This document shows, piece by piece, positions 1-7,181 of a DNA stretch of 7,468 nt. The notes beneath the pieces were generated by a model. It searched no databases. It was not told where the DNA came from and was given only the letters and a program-made list of their open reading frames with translations. The stretch is from Spirochaetaceae bacterium (GTDB taxonomy: Bacteria; Spirochaetota; Spirochaetia; Treponematales; Breznakiellaceae). The stretch's first letter is position 1, and each line of letters opens with the position of its first letter. Position numbers and translations under genes: made by a program. The DNA is taken from positions 1 to 7,468 of the forward strand of contig JAIRSB010000208.1 in the NCBI GenBank assembly GCA_031255655.1, written 5' to 3'.

Positions 1-2
1 GG

Positions 3-152
3 AAGGCGTATTTCGTGCCGCTGTTTAATAAACCGGAAGACGTGAGGGAAACCGACGCGGTAAGCATAAAAGCATGGAAGAACCAAAAGGGGCGGCTGCA
101 AGTGTTTGTAAATCAACGGCAGCAATTCTCATTTTGGAAATTTTTTACATGA
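3..152 (+). CDS. C-terminal fragment of an unrecognised protein, tail rewritten by an inserted element
   Basis: This frame is open from the left edge of the window and ends at TGA 150-152, giving 49 residues. It reads KAYFVPLFNKPEDVRETDAV and then a basic stretch, SIKAWKNQKGRLQVFVNQR. I do not recognise the family; a transposase tail is possible but not shown. The last ten residues (QQFSFWKFFT) come from inside the inverted-repeat element that starts at 120, so the native C-terminus has probably been replaced. The other two plus frames close early (TAA 26-28, TGA 43-45), which favours this frame. The gene may be intact apart from its tail, or a pseudogene; its 5' part is outside the window. 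Confidence 0.5.
   Translation, partial: KAYFVPLFNKPEDVRETDAVSIKAWKNQKGRLQVFVNQRQQFSFWKFFT
120..135 (+). repeat. Left terminal inverted repeat of the MITE-like element
   Basis: The 16 bases CAGCAATTCTCATTTT match the reverse complement of 256-271 exactly. The outer end faces left. It lies in frame within the tail of the upstream partial gene. Confidence 0.8.
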
Positions 153-170
153 AGAAAGCCCGAAAATAAC

Positions 171-188
171 GATATAATCGATTTTATC
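171..188. repeat. Near-palindrome inside the MITE-like element
   Basis: The 18 bases GATATAATCGATTTTATC are palindromic around ATCGAT apart from one mismatched pair. The stretch contains a perfect TATAAT (173-178) that could serve as a -10 element, but no good -35 sits upstream. It may simply be internal symmetry of the element, or a protein-binding site. Confidence 0.3.
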
Positions 189-255
189 TTGAGTATTGTC
201 TACTATTTCATACATATTTCGTCTATATTTTGTTGTTTTAAGGTATTATTTTTCT

Positions 256-271
256 AAAATGAGAATTGCTG
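256..271 (-). repeat. Right terminal inverted repeat of the MITE-like element
   Basis: AAAATGAGAATTGCTG is the exact reverse complement of 120-135. It ends 20 bases before the probable -35 region of the permease promoter, so the element sits directly upstream of that gene's control region. Confidence 0.8.
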
Positions 272-290
272 GGGTAATCTGGATTTCTTA

Positions 291-319
291 TGGCTTTTTA
301 CTACTAGATATGTTATAAT
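291..319 (+). promoter_or_regulatory. Extended -10 promoter for the MFS permease
   Basis: A perfect TATAAT at 314-319 is preceded by TG at 311-312, giving the extended -10 form TGnTATAAT. The hexamer at the 17-bp spacing (291-296, TGGCTT) is a poor -35, which is typical of extended -10 promoters. The predicted transcription start is about 326-327, only two or three bases before the GTG at 329. An in-frame TAA at 320-322 overlaps the end of the -10 region. Confidence 0.55.
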
Positions 320-328
320 TAAAACACC

Positions 329-1537
329 GTGTATTGGTCGTTGGCGTTCATCGGCGCTTTTTTGGTTTACGGCGTTCTTACGCCCTATCTCGTCATACTG
401 ATTCGTGATTACGGGTTTAGCCACTCAGCTTTGGGGATTTTGCTCGCGGTATGCGAAGCAATGGCGATAGCCAGTCCCTTTGCGATGAGTTTTTTTGCCG
501 ACCGTTTCGGGCGCTACCGCCCTGTCATGCTTGTTTCACTCGTATCGAGCCTCATTTGCGGTGTTATTCTGTTTCAATCAAATCAATTGTTGCTTTGCGC
601 GGTGGTTTTGCCGGTTTTGGCGTTTAGTTACCGTGCACTCCAGCCGCTTTTGGACGCGATAAGCACTATAAAACTTGGAAAAGAAGGGAATTACGGAAAA
701 TATCGCGCTATAGGCTCGCTTACGTTTTTCCTTGTAGTCATATTTTTGCAGTTTACTCCGATTTTTGCCCCGAAAACCGCGTCAAACATTGCTTTCTGGA
801 TAATACTCAGCGGCGCACTTTCGATAGTTTTGATGCTGATTGTCCCCGTTTCCTATTTTATCAACGACTACGACAGGCCCGCCGCCGTCCCGCCGTCCTT
901 GAACGTGGAACATTTCCCGGAGCGCGGCGGCGCAACGCAGCATTATGGAGCGGAACGGCGGCTTTGGTCGCCGCTTTTCATAATCGGATTTGCGATAATA
1001 TGCTCTAATCGGCTCGCCATGTCGCCGATAAATAACTTTTTATCGCTGTATGTCGTCGAACATCTGAAATGGGACGCTGTAGGTATCATGTGGGGTCTGT
1101 CCAGCGGCTCGGAAATCATCTTCATCTTTTTGTCAAAACGGCTGATACAGCGTTTCAAAGCGCTGCCGTTGATGGCTTTCGCCACTTCAGTGATTATTCT
1201 GCGTTATGCCATAATACTGCTTTTCCCGTCCAGTGCCGGTGTCGCGGCATCCCAACTGACACACTCGATCTGTTTCGGCGTATTTCATCCCGCTGCGGTC
1301 GCGTTCATCACAAGCTGCGTCCCGCCCTCACGCCGCGCGCTCGGAATGTCTCTTTATTTGTCATTGGGTACCGGCGTGCCCACCTTAATTGGTAACTTGG
1401 CTGGCGGCTTCATCGTGGAATACTTTGGCTATGAGCGTCTGTTCATGTCATTTTCACTGTTCGCCGTGATTGGTCTTTTGCTGTATTTTATAACACGAAA
1501 GCACACCCGCCGGCTTTCACAGGAAAATAATCCCTAA
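329..1537 (+). CDS. MFS permease of the MFS_1-like (nucleoside/LacY-like) group
   Basis: This is a 402-residue polytopic membrane protein, the normal length for a 12-helix major facilitator. The first helix begins almost at the N-terminus (SLAFIGAFLVYGVLTPYLVI). The loop 2-3 motif FFADRFGRYRPVML (55-68) is the classical MFS motif A, and NYGKYRAIGSLTF (121-133) matches the yGkyRlwGS signature of the PF12832-type subgroup. A long cytoplasmic loop (about 179-213) separates the two six-helix halves, and the tail is short and basic (RKHTRRLSQ). It probably moves a small solute by proton symport; the substrate cannot be read. GTG 329 is the only start: an in-frame TAA lies at 320-322 and no Shine-Dalgarno sequence precedes it. 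The N-terminus may be a few residues shorter than in relatives. The gene converges on yifB with 14 bp between the stop codons. Confidence 0.88.
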   Translation: MYWSLAFIGAFLVYGVLTPYLVILIRDYGFSHSALGILLAVCEAMAIASPFAMSFFADRFGRYRPVMLVSLVSSLICGVILFQSNQLLLCAVVLPVLAFSYRALQPLLDAISTIKLGKEGNYGKYRAIGSLTFFLVVIFLQFTPIFAPKTASNIAFWIILSGALSIVLMLIVPVSYFINDYDRPAAVPPSLNVEHFPERGGATQHYGAERRLWSPLFIIGFAIICSNRLAMSPINNFLSLYVVEHLKWDAVGIMWGLSSGSEIIFIFLSKRLIQRFKALPLMAFATSVIILRYAIILLFPSSAGVAASQLTHSICFGVFHPAAVAFITSCVPPSRRALGMSLYLSLGTGVPTLIGNLAGGFIVEYFGYERLFMSFSLFAVIGLLLYFITRKHTRRLSQENNP

Positions 1538-1551
1538 CACGGGCGGACGCG

Positions 1552-3123
1552 CTACACCGAAAAAACGTCGTAGGGGTCATCCCCCTGTCTGCGGTGCAAA
1601 ACCGCCTCCAAGACGTGTTCCATGCTTATGGAGTCCGCGCCTTCAATGTCGGCGATAGTGCGGGCGACGCGGAGGATGCCATGATAGGCGCGACCTGATA
1701 TGCTGAGTTTTTCCACCGCCGTCGTGAACGCGCCAAGCGCTTTGCCGCTCAGTTTGCAGTATTTGTCGATGTCGGGGGAGCCCATGTTTGAATTCCGCCT
1801 GATTTCCGTACCGGCAAAACGTTCGCGCTGGATTTCGACGGCCTGACGCACGCGGAGGGCGGTTGAAAACTCCGGTTTTTCCGTCTCGCCGCTTAAATCC
1901 GAGACGCTCGGCGAGCCTACAGGAACGCGCAGTTCCATGCGGTCAAGCAGAGCGCCGCCGAATTTGCGCCAGTATCGAAGTATTTCGTCCCCTGAGCAGT
2001 AACATCCGGCTTCGGCAGTGGACTTCCCTCCGTATTCGCCGCCACACTCCGCCGTCTTTGCCCCAAGTCTGCCGCAGGGGCAGGGATTCGCCGCCATAAC
2101 CAGTTGAAAATCCGCCGGAAGCCGGACGGAACATTCCGCCCGCGATATGGTTATGCGTTTGTCTTCAAGCGGTTCGCGCAGGGATTGCAGAACGTTCATC
2201 CTGAATTCGGGGGCTTCATCAAGGAAGAGTACGCCGAAATGAGCCAGACTAATCTCGCCCGGGCGCACGGCGCGGCCTCCGCCTAGGATGCCTTCCGCGC
2301 TTGCCGAGTGGTGCGGCGAGCGGAAGGGGGCTTTGTCTATCAGACCGTTTACGGCGATTCCGGCTAGGCTGTGCAAACGAGTTACTGTTATTGCCTCCTC
2401 TTCCGTCAAGGGCGGCATTATCGAGGGCATACGCCGCGCAAGCATAGTTTTGCCCGAACCCGGCGGGCCGAATACCAGCAGGTTATGTCCGCCCGCCGCC
2501 GCTATCTCCAATGCCCGCTTGTAGCGCGGCTGCCCTTTCACTTCAGTTACGGGTGCATCCGCGTCGGGTGTGTCCGCCGCTTTTGGCGACGTGACGGGGG
2601 CGGGCGGCAGGCTGCCGTGTTCCCTAAGATGGCGCAGTGCGTTCACGGCGTCTTCCAGCGTATCTACTCCGGCAACCGCGCAGTTTCCGAGTATGGCGGC
2701 TTCGGCGGCGTTCGCGGAGGGTACGATGAAGTTCTTGATTCCCGCGTCCCGTCCGGCGACAGCCGCCGCCAGCGTTCCGCACACGGGTCGGACTCTGCCG
2801 GAAAGTTCGAGTTCTCCCAGAACCATGGTGTCGAAGGCTGGAGGTATCTCACCTGCCGCCGTCATCACCGCGAGGGCTATCGCTAAATCCAGAGCCGCGC
2901 CGTCTTTCCGCACGCCGGCGGGGGCTAGATTTATCAGTAGTCTGTCGTTCGGAAATTTGAAGCCTGAATTGCGGAACGCGGCGCGGACGCGCTCTCTGGC
3001 TTCGCGCACTGCTCCCGCCGCAAGTCCGCTGATGTCGACTCCCGGAATTCCGCGCCGGATGTCGGCTTCAACTCTGATAACGATTCCTTCGTAGCCGAAG
3101 GGGTTATACGTCATGACAAACAT
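1552..3123 (-). CDS. yifB: YifB/ComM-like AAA+ protein (Mg-chelatase-like family)
   Basis: The 523-residue product fits the usual 500-520 of this family. The N-terminal ChlI-like domain (about 6-165) includes RRGIPGVDISGLAAGAVREA and NLAPAGVRKDGAALDL. An Ala/Pro/Asp-rich linker follows (about 170-195), then the AAA+ core. The core shows Walker A GPPGSGKT (219-226), FRSPHHSASAEGILGGG (267-283), Walker B VLFLDEAPEF (298-307), NPCPCG (346-351) and GALLDRMELRV (390-400) with a candidate arginine finger. The C-terminal helical domain includes SGRAYHGILRVARTIADI (476-493). ComM of gammaproteobacteria is a branch-migration helicase used in natural transformation; elsewhere the role is less certain. 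I chose ATG 3121-3123 because GAGG lies five bases upstream and homology begins here. A longer reading from 3261 would overlap the upstream gene. A cysteine-rich insertion follows NPCPCG. Confidence 0.95.
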   Translation of the reverse strand: MFVMTYNPFGYEGIVIRVEADIRRGIPGVDISGLAAGAVREARERVRAAFRNSGFKFPNDRLLINLAPAGVRKDGAALDLAIALAVMTAAGEIPPAFDTMVLGELELSGRVRPVCGTLAAAVAGRDAGIKNFIVPSANAAEAAILGNCAVAGVDTLEDAVNALRHLREHGSLPPAPVTSPKAADTPDADAPVTEVKGQPRYKRALEIAAAGGHNLLVFGPPGSGKTMLARRMPSIMPPLTEEEAITVTRLHSLAGIAVNGLIDKAPFRSPHHSASAEGILGGGRAVRPGEISLAHFGVLFLDEAPEFRMNVLQSLREPLEDKRITISRAECSVRLPADFQLVMAANPCPCGRLGAKTAECGGEYGGKSTAEAGCYCSGDEILRYWRKFGGALLDRMELRVPVGSPSVSDLSGETEKPEFSTALRVRQAVEIQRERFAGTEIRRNSNMGSPDIDKYCKLSGKALGAFTTAVEKLSISGRAYHGILRVARTIADIEGADSISMEHVLEAVLHRRQGDDPYDVFSV

Positions 3124-3128
3124 AAATA

Positions 3129-3132
3129 CCTC
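3129..3132 (-). promoter_or_regulatory. Ribosome binding site that decides the yifB start
   Basis: On the minus strand GAGG is followed by five bases (TATTT) and the ATG at 3123-3121. The second in-frame ATG (3114-3112) would be 14 bases away, and the far upstream ATG at 3261 lies inside the preceding gene. This supports a 523-residue product starting MFVMTYNPFGYEG. Confidence 0.6.
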
Positions 3133-3223
3133 GATATAATATCTGCGGTGTTTATCGCGGCATACTTTGTTTTTTTCAGGGAAGCGGCTATTTTTATGAC
3201 AAATGTAACGGAAAGCGGGCGTT

Positions 3224-5365
3224 TTAAGCAGATTTCCGCCGCGCCGCGTTGAGGCGTTCAAAAAATAGTGTGCTTTCGTTTTTGATGTGGGACAGCAGGG
3301 GGTTGTCTTCTATTTTTCCAAGAACGGCATCGCGCTCGGCGCTGCTGGTGTATGTTATGGCGCGGAATGGGTTGTTATAGTCTTTGTTTTTGGTTATATA
3401 CACTTGTTCTTCGATATAGCGGCGAATACGCTCCGCCTCGTCGAGCGCTGCTGTCCAGTCTTGTCGTGTAAGTGTATCCGTGCCGCGAAGGAAGCGCAGG
3501 ACTTGCAGGGCGTTTAGTGCTCTGTCGAGCGGATATTCGGATAAAAGGCGGGTGTACTCTTTGTGTATCGCGTCCCACGAGGCAAGGAGGCCGCCGCGTA
3601 TCGCCTCACGCAGTTTGTCCGCCTTATGGCGCGGCGCGAGTTGTCCGCCGAGGTTTTCCCACGCAAAAGATGCGTTTTGCGGGTTCGCGGCATTAAAGGT
3701 TTCAAAATCATTGTTCTGTTCCGTGAAATAATTCAACAGCGTTTTTACTGCGTAGTACGTGAGCATATCGCGGTAAGCCTCCGCGCCGCGCCGCGCTTTG
3801 ACTATGGTGACAGGCAGGCTGGAGCGTTCAAAAACGCCTGCCGGAACGGTAACTTTGTCGTTGTCGTCTATGTTGGGGAATTGATTTTCCAGCCATTTGA
3901 GAGCGTCAATTATTTCGGCGATTGTGTCCGGCGCTAGGTAGTCTGTTTCAAAATGCTGTTCGGCGAATACGCGCTTGTCGCGTGTTCGCGTTTTCCAGCT
4001 GTTTCGTTCCAGCGCGTACAAATTGTACATCCACCAGTAGGCGGGCATAAGGACGCGCAGTGTGTTTTCGCTGTTATTGGTGAGCATGCAAAACGGCAGC
4101 GGAATATTCAGTTCAAATGGGTAACTGCCTTTCGTGATTATTGTAAAACTGGCAAAGCGTGAATTGTGTTTTATGGAACTGGAAAGTCCAGGCCAAAAGC
4201 CGCGTCCGGCTATGATTTCGCCGTCATTTCCGCGGCTGTTATGGTTGGAACCGACTGTCGCGCCTGCCGCCATGTTCGATTGTCCCATTATCATTGTCGC
4301 TATCAAAAATGAGTTGTTATGGTGTTGTTCATGCGCCGGAAATACAAGGTTGTTCAGCACTTCACAGCACGATATTGTTGAATTGTCGCCGAGTATTGAA
4401 TGTATAAGCCGCGCACCGTACTTTAGGGCGCAGTTATTGCCCAGCACAAAGCGAACGGCTTTGCTGCCGTAGAATATTCGGCATCCATAGCCGATTATGC
4501 CGTTCACGAGTTCGACGCCTTCGCCTATCTGTGTGGGTTTTTTTTCATCAGATTTTATGGTGAGATTTTTTAGTTTGTTCGCGCCTTTTATATATGCGCA
4601 ATCGCCTATTCGTACATCTTTCAGCATTTTGCTGTGTTTTATTACCGCGCCGTGTCCTATTTCGCCGTAATAGCCGCGTGCCGAGTCAACTGAATTTTGC
4701 GTAATGCGCTTGAACGCTTTCATCAATTCTTTGTCGTCGCGATTTGTCGCCCACAAGTAGGCGTCAGCGCATATCATTCCGGCAAACGGCATCACGCCGC
4801 GTCCGCCGCTTTCATTTATGGGTTCTATCCAAACGCGCAGGGTTTCATCTTCACCGTCTTTTATCACGCCTTCACCGAATTTGGAATGGTTTGTCGTGTC
4901 GAGTTCGTTTATGGACGAAAGTATGACGTTATCCCCTATTATGTAATGTGAAATGTAGGCGCAATCGTGTATGGCGCAGTTATCACCGACGTCGCAAGAT
5001 ATGATTCTGCTTCGCGTGATTCCGACAGGCATCACGTAATCATGGCAGCGTAAAAGTCCGCCGCCGCACGCGCCGATGCGTACGCGACCGGCAAAAAAGC
5101 TGTCTCTGATGTACTGCGGGTTGAATGGGTCCGATACGAATACATCGTCCCAACGTGCCGATGTATTTCCGTTCTTCATCAGAAGTCCGGTTTCTTCGGG
5201 TGTCAGGAGGCGAAACTGTTCGGGTTTGCGTCCGCCTTTGGTTTTATACATAGTGTCAAGCTGTATATCGCGCAGGTAGTATTCATCGCGATTCTCCGGC
5301 AAAAATGCTCCGCTGATGAAATCGTATCCGTAACGTTCACTGGATTCGATATATGAAGTTGTCAT
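3224..5365 (-). CDS. DUF4954 family protein with a left-handed beta-helix (hexapeptide-repeat) domain
   Basis: This 713-residue protein belongs to the uncharacterised DUF4954 family, whose N-terminal half folds like LpxA-type acyltransferases. Residues about 95-335 hold many hexapeptide-like turns: VGDNCAI (126), IGDNVIL (143), IGHGAVI (236), IGDCAYI (253), IGEGVEL (280), IGYGCRI (291), LGNNCAL (308) and LGDNSTI (325). The strongly conserved stretch GSNHNSRGNDGEIIAGRGFW (372-391) and WPGL follow, and may form a ligand or active site. The last 250 residues are mainly helical and charged. About 50 N-terminal residues precede the usual family start (FRLLTPEETG). There is no signal peptide or membrane helix, so it is probably cytoplasmic. 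A sugar-nucleotide or acyl-transfer role is only a fold-based guess. An in-frame TAA six bases upstream of ATG 5365 fixes the start. Confidence 0.9.
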   Translation of the reverse strand: MTTSYIESSERYGYDFISGAFLPENRDEYYLRDIQLDTMYKTKGGRKPEQFRLLTPEETGLLMKNGNTSARWDDVFVSDPFNPQYIRDSFFAGRVRIGACGGGLLRCHDYVMPVGITRSRIISCDVGDNCAIHDCAYISHYIIGDNVILSSINELDTTNHSKFGEGVIKDGEDETLRVWIEPINESGGRGVMPFAGMICADAYLWATNRDDKELMKAFKRITQNSVDSARGYYGEIGHGAVIKHSKMLKDVRIGDCAYIKGANKLKNLTIKSDEKKPTQIGEGVELVNGIIGYGCRIFYGSKAVRFVLGNNCALKYGARLIHSILGDNSTISCCEVLNNLVFPAHEQHHNNSFLIATMIMGQSNMAAGATVGSNHNSRGNDGEIIAGRGFWPGLSSSIKHNSRFASFTIITKGSYPFELNIPLPFCMLTNNSENTLRVLMPAYWWMYNLYALERNSWKTRTRDKRVFAEQHFETDYLAPDTIAEIIDALKWLENQFPNIDDNDKVTVPAGVFERSSLPVTIVKARRGAEAYRDMLTYYAVKTLLNYFTEQNNDFETFNAANPQNASFAWENLGGQLAPRHKADKLREAIRGGLLASWDAIHKEYTRLLSEYPLDRALNALQVLRFLRGTDTLTRQDWTAALDEAERIRRYIEEQVYITKNKDYNNPFRAITYTSSAERDAVLGKIEDNPLLSHIKNESTLFFERLNAARRKSA

Positions 5366-5375
5366 TGTAATTTAT

Positions 5376-5380
5376 TCCTT
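5376..5380 (-). promoter_or_regulatory. Ribosome binding site of the DUF4954 gene
   Basis: AAGGA on the minus strand lies ten bases before the ATG at 5365-5363. The spacing is at the long end of normal. The in-frame stop between it and the ATG rules out any upstream start. Confidence 0.5.
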
Positions 5381-5419
5381 AATTCACAGCCCCTCCCTGA
5401 CCCAAAATACCCGCCGCCG

Positions 5420-5473
5420 AAAAACCAGAAAACCGCGTGCACCGAAAACGTCTTTTTCTATGGTTTTTTCTGG
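5420..5473 (-). terminator. Terminator-like hairpin after the Na/Pi cotransporter gene
   Basis: On the minus strand CCAGAAAAAACC (5473-5462) pairs with GGTTTTCTGG (5434-5425), with two bulged adenines. Five T residues follow (5424-5420). The 27-base loop can itself form a small GAAAA/TTTTC stem. The hairpin sits about 24 bases past the Na/Pi stop codon and ahead of the DUF4954 start. It probably ends or weakens transcription between them. The stem is AT-rich and the loop is large, so read-through is likely. Confidence 0.45.
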
Positions 5474-5482
5474 GAATGTTGT

Positions 5483-5496
5483 GGGGGGGGGGGGGG
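5483..5496. repeat. Homopolymer tract of 14 G (14 C on the coding strand)
   Basis: Fourteen consecutive G lie at 5483-5496, directly after the TAG stop of the Na/Pi gene as read on the minus strand, and 118-131 bases upstream of the DUF4954 start. In Treponema pallidum, poly-G tracts near promoters vary in length and alter tpr gene expression. Here the tract lies outside both reading frames, so any effect would be on transcription or mRNA ends. Length errors in sequencing are also common for such runs. Confidence 0.9.
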
Positions 5497-7164
5497 CTAA
5501 TTCATATGCGCCATAGAGTTTGAAATGCTGTAACAGTAGTCGCCTAGTTTTTCAATGCGGCGCACTAAATCTATGAACAGCAGCTCGGTTTTCACGTCCG
5601 CGCCTTCTTCTATCCGCTTGCGTCCGAGTCTGCGAAGCTGGTTTCGGGACATATCGATTTTTTCTTCAATTTCTTTGGCGTAAAGGCTTTGCGATTCGCT
5701 TAATTTACCGCCCAAATGATCTTTGACAAACGCAAGAAATTCCTCGACTAAACCCATGTAAGGGTCCAGTGCTTCCATTTCCTTTTGTTTGAATATTTGT
5801 TTTTTGCGGACGCTGCGTTCAAGCAAAAGGCTGGCGCCGTAGCAGCTATCTGTCATGTCTTCCAAATCCGCTATGATGCGGAACAGCAGCGAAACGTTGT
5901 ATTCGGACCGGCGGCTCAACTGTCTGCGGGCGCACTCCATAAGGTAGCTGGTCAAAGCCTCCCGCATTTGATCGGCGTAATCCTCTTTATCCCGAAGTTC
6001 GGAGACAAGCGCGTCTGTCGATTCTGGATTAAGGTTTTGCAGTGAATTGCGCAGTTTCTGATATATGGAAAAAACCATGCCGGACATATCACTTATCTCG
6101 TTTTTAGCGCGCAGAATGCTCAATTCAGGGGTATCGTGAATTGGGCCGGATAAATATGAAAACTCGTACACGTTTTTTGGTTTCTCACTGTCTTTGTCTT
6201 TATCTTTAACAAGAAATGTTACAAGGGCCGCAAATTGTTTTACAAACGGGAAAAATAAAACGGTGTTAAGCACGTTAAATGTCGTGTGAAACATGGCCAG
6301 TTGGGTCGTTACCTGCGCATGGTTTTCTCCTGGGCTTATTAATTTTACAAGTGCGACAAGCGGATTAAAGAATATTATCGCGACGACAGCTCCTATTACG
6401 TTAAACATGACATGGACGAGAGCCGCCCGTTTAGCCGCCGTTTTCGCACCTATAGCGGCGAGCATGGCGTCCACTGTGGTGCCGATGTTCGCGCCCAGTA
6501 TCATCGCCGCCGCGGAATTAAAATCAATAATATCTTTGAAGGCCATTGTCAGGATGATCGCGGTGGACGCGCTTGACGAGTGGACGATGAGCGTTATCAC
6601 AAGGGCGATTCCGGCGCAGGCTAGGATGTGTAAAAAACTGGTGCTGCCGGAAAAATTTCTTAGAAACGCTAAATTCTCCGTGCTTATTTCCGGCATTGAT
6701 TTCGTAAGAAAATCAAGGCCGAGAAACAGCAAGCCGAAGCCCATCACGGCGTTTCCGAAGCCTTGATACTTCCATTTTAAGGTGCGCATTAAAAAACCGG
6801 CTCCAACCGCCGGCAGCGCGAGGCTGGAAATGTTGAGTGTAAAGCCGATTAACGAAACTACCCATGCCGTTACCGTAGTACCGATGTTCGCGCCCATTAT
6901 TACGCCTATAGCTTGTATAAGTGTAAGGATGCCGGCGTTCACGAAAGACACTACCATTACCGTTGTGGCGCTGGAAGACTGGATTATTGCCGTTACTATG
7001 ACGCCGGTCATTATAGCAGAAATCCGGCTGCCGGTCATAAAACTAAGCGTCCGTTGGAGTCTGTCTCCCGCGCCTTCCTGTATGCCGTCGCCCATCACTT
7101 TCATGCCGTACAGGAAAAGCCCAAGGCTTCCCGCGATACGGAACAGAATACTCAAAATTCCCAT
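5497..7164 (-). CDS. Na/Pi cotransporter family protein with C-terminal PhoU-like domain
   Basis: This 555-residue protein has the standard two-part layout of the bacterial Na/Pi-cotransporter II family (YjbB/NptA type). Residues 1-317 form the membrane part, with two inverted repeats. Each repeat carries the paired signatures: QSSSATT (62-68) with GANIGTT (91-97), and HSSSAST (195-201) with GANIGTT (224-230). A charged linker (KDKDKDSEKPK, 320-330) leads to a cytoplasmic helical PhoU-like region (about 345-555) ending in IEKLGDYCYSISNSM. Relatives move phosphate with sodium; E. coli YjbB acts in phosphate export, and the PhoU-like part is thought to sense phosphate or regulate flux. Direction and coupling here are inferred. 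An in-frame TAA lies six bases upstream of ATG 7164, so the start is fixed. The second serine motif has His in place of Gln. No phosphate-transport gene neighbours it. Confidence 0.93.
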   Translation of the reverse strand: MGILSILFRIAGSLGLFLYGMKVMGDGIQEGAGDRLQRTLSFMTGSRISAIMTGVIVTAIIQSSSATTVMVVSFVNAGILTLIQAIGVIMGANIGTTVTAWVVSLIGFTLNISSLALPAVGAGFLMRTLKWKYQGFGNAVMGFGLLFLGLDFLTKSMPEISTENLAFLRNFSGSTSFLHILACAGIALVITLIVHSSSASTAIILTMAFKDIIDFNSAAAMILGANIGTTVDAMLAAIGAKTAAKRAALVHVMFNVIGAVVAIIFFNPLVALVKLISPGENHAQVTTQLAMFHTTFNVLNTVLFFPFVKQFAALVTFLVKDKDKDSEKPKNVYEFSYLSGPIHDTPELSILRAKNEISDMSGMVFSIYQKLRNSLQNLNPESTDALVSELRDKEDYADQMREALTSYLMECARRQLSRRSEYNVSLLFRIIADLEDMTDSCYGASLLLERSVRKKQIFKQKEMEALDPYMGLVEEFLAFVKDHLGGKLSESQSLYAKEIEEKIDMSRNQLRRLGRKRIEEGADVKTELLFIDLVRRIEKLGDYCYSISNSMAHMN

Positions 7165-7167
7165 AGT

Positions 7168-7172
7168 TCCTT
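7168..7172 (-). promoter_or_regulatory. Closely spaced ribosome binding site of the Na/Pi gene
   Basis: AAGGA on the minus strand is only three bases from the ATG at 7164-7162, shorter than usual. The in-frame TAA overlapping the start of this site leaves no other start nearby that keeps the first membrane helix, so weak translation initiation is possible. Confidence 0.45.
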
Positions 7173-7181
7173 ACATCGTAA

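Larger units (their letters stand above)
120..271. mobile_element. MITE-like element, 152 bp, with 16-bp perfect terminal inverted repeats
   Basis: The ends CAGCAATTCTCATTTT (120-135) and AAAATGAGAATTGCTG (256-271) are perfect reverse complements. After one mismatch the match continues for four more bases (GAAA at 137-140 against TTTC at 251-254) and then more weakly. The interior is AT-rich, has no ORF of note and contains a near-palindrome at 171-188. Short length, long terminal repeats and lack of a gene fit a miniature inverted-repeat transposable element. The 15-bp core of the end recurs exactly at 7351-7365, next to a candidate transposase tail, which supports the mobile interpretation. 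I see no clear target-site duplication in the flanks (aacgg on the left, gggta on the right), so the exact ends and the family are unresolved. Confidence 0.65.

Noticed and set aside
1538..1551. A bidirectional terminator between the convergent MFS and yifB genes
   Set aside because: The gap is only 14 bp and shows no hairpin or T run.
2371..3094. Long plus-strand reading frames opposite yifB (171 and 174 residues)
   Set aside because: They are antisense to a well-conserved gene, have odd compositions rich in Ser, Arg and Ala, and no recognisable domain or start signal.
3124..3223. A terminator or promoter in the 100-bp gap between DUF4954 and yifB
   Set aside because: I found no stem followed by a T run, and the only -10-like sequence (TATTAT near 3135) lacks a -35. 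The two genes may be cotranscribed.
3124..3261. A 46-residue N-terminal extension of YifB from an ATG at 3261
   Set aside because: It would overlap the end of the DUF4954 gene by 38 bases, shows no family similarity, and a good GAGG site precedes the ATG at 3123.
3480..3937. Plus- and minus-strand overlapping frames within the DUF4954 gene
   Set aside because: The DUF4954 frame is continuous and conserved through this region; the others are by-products of its composition.
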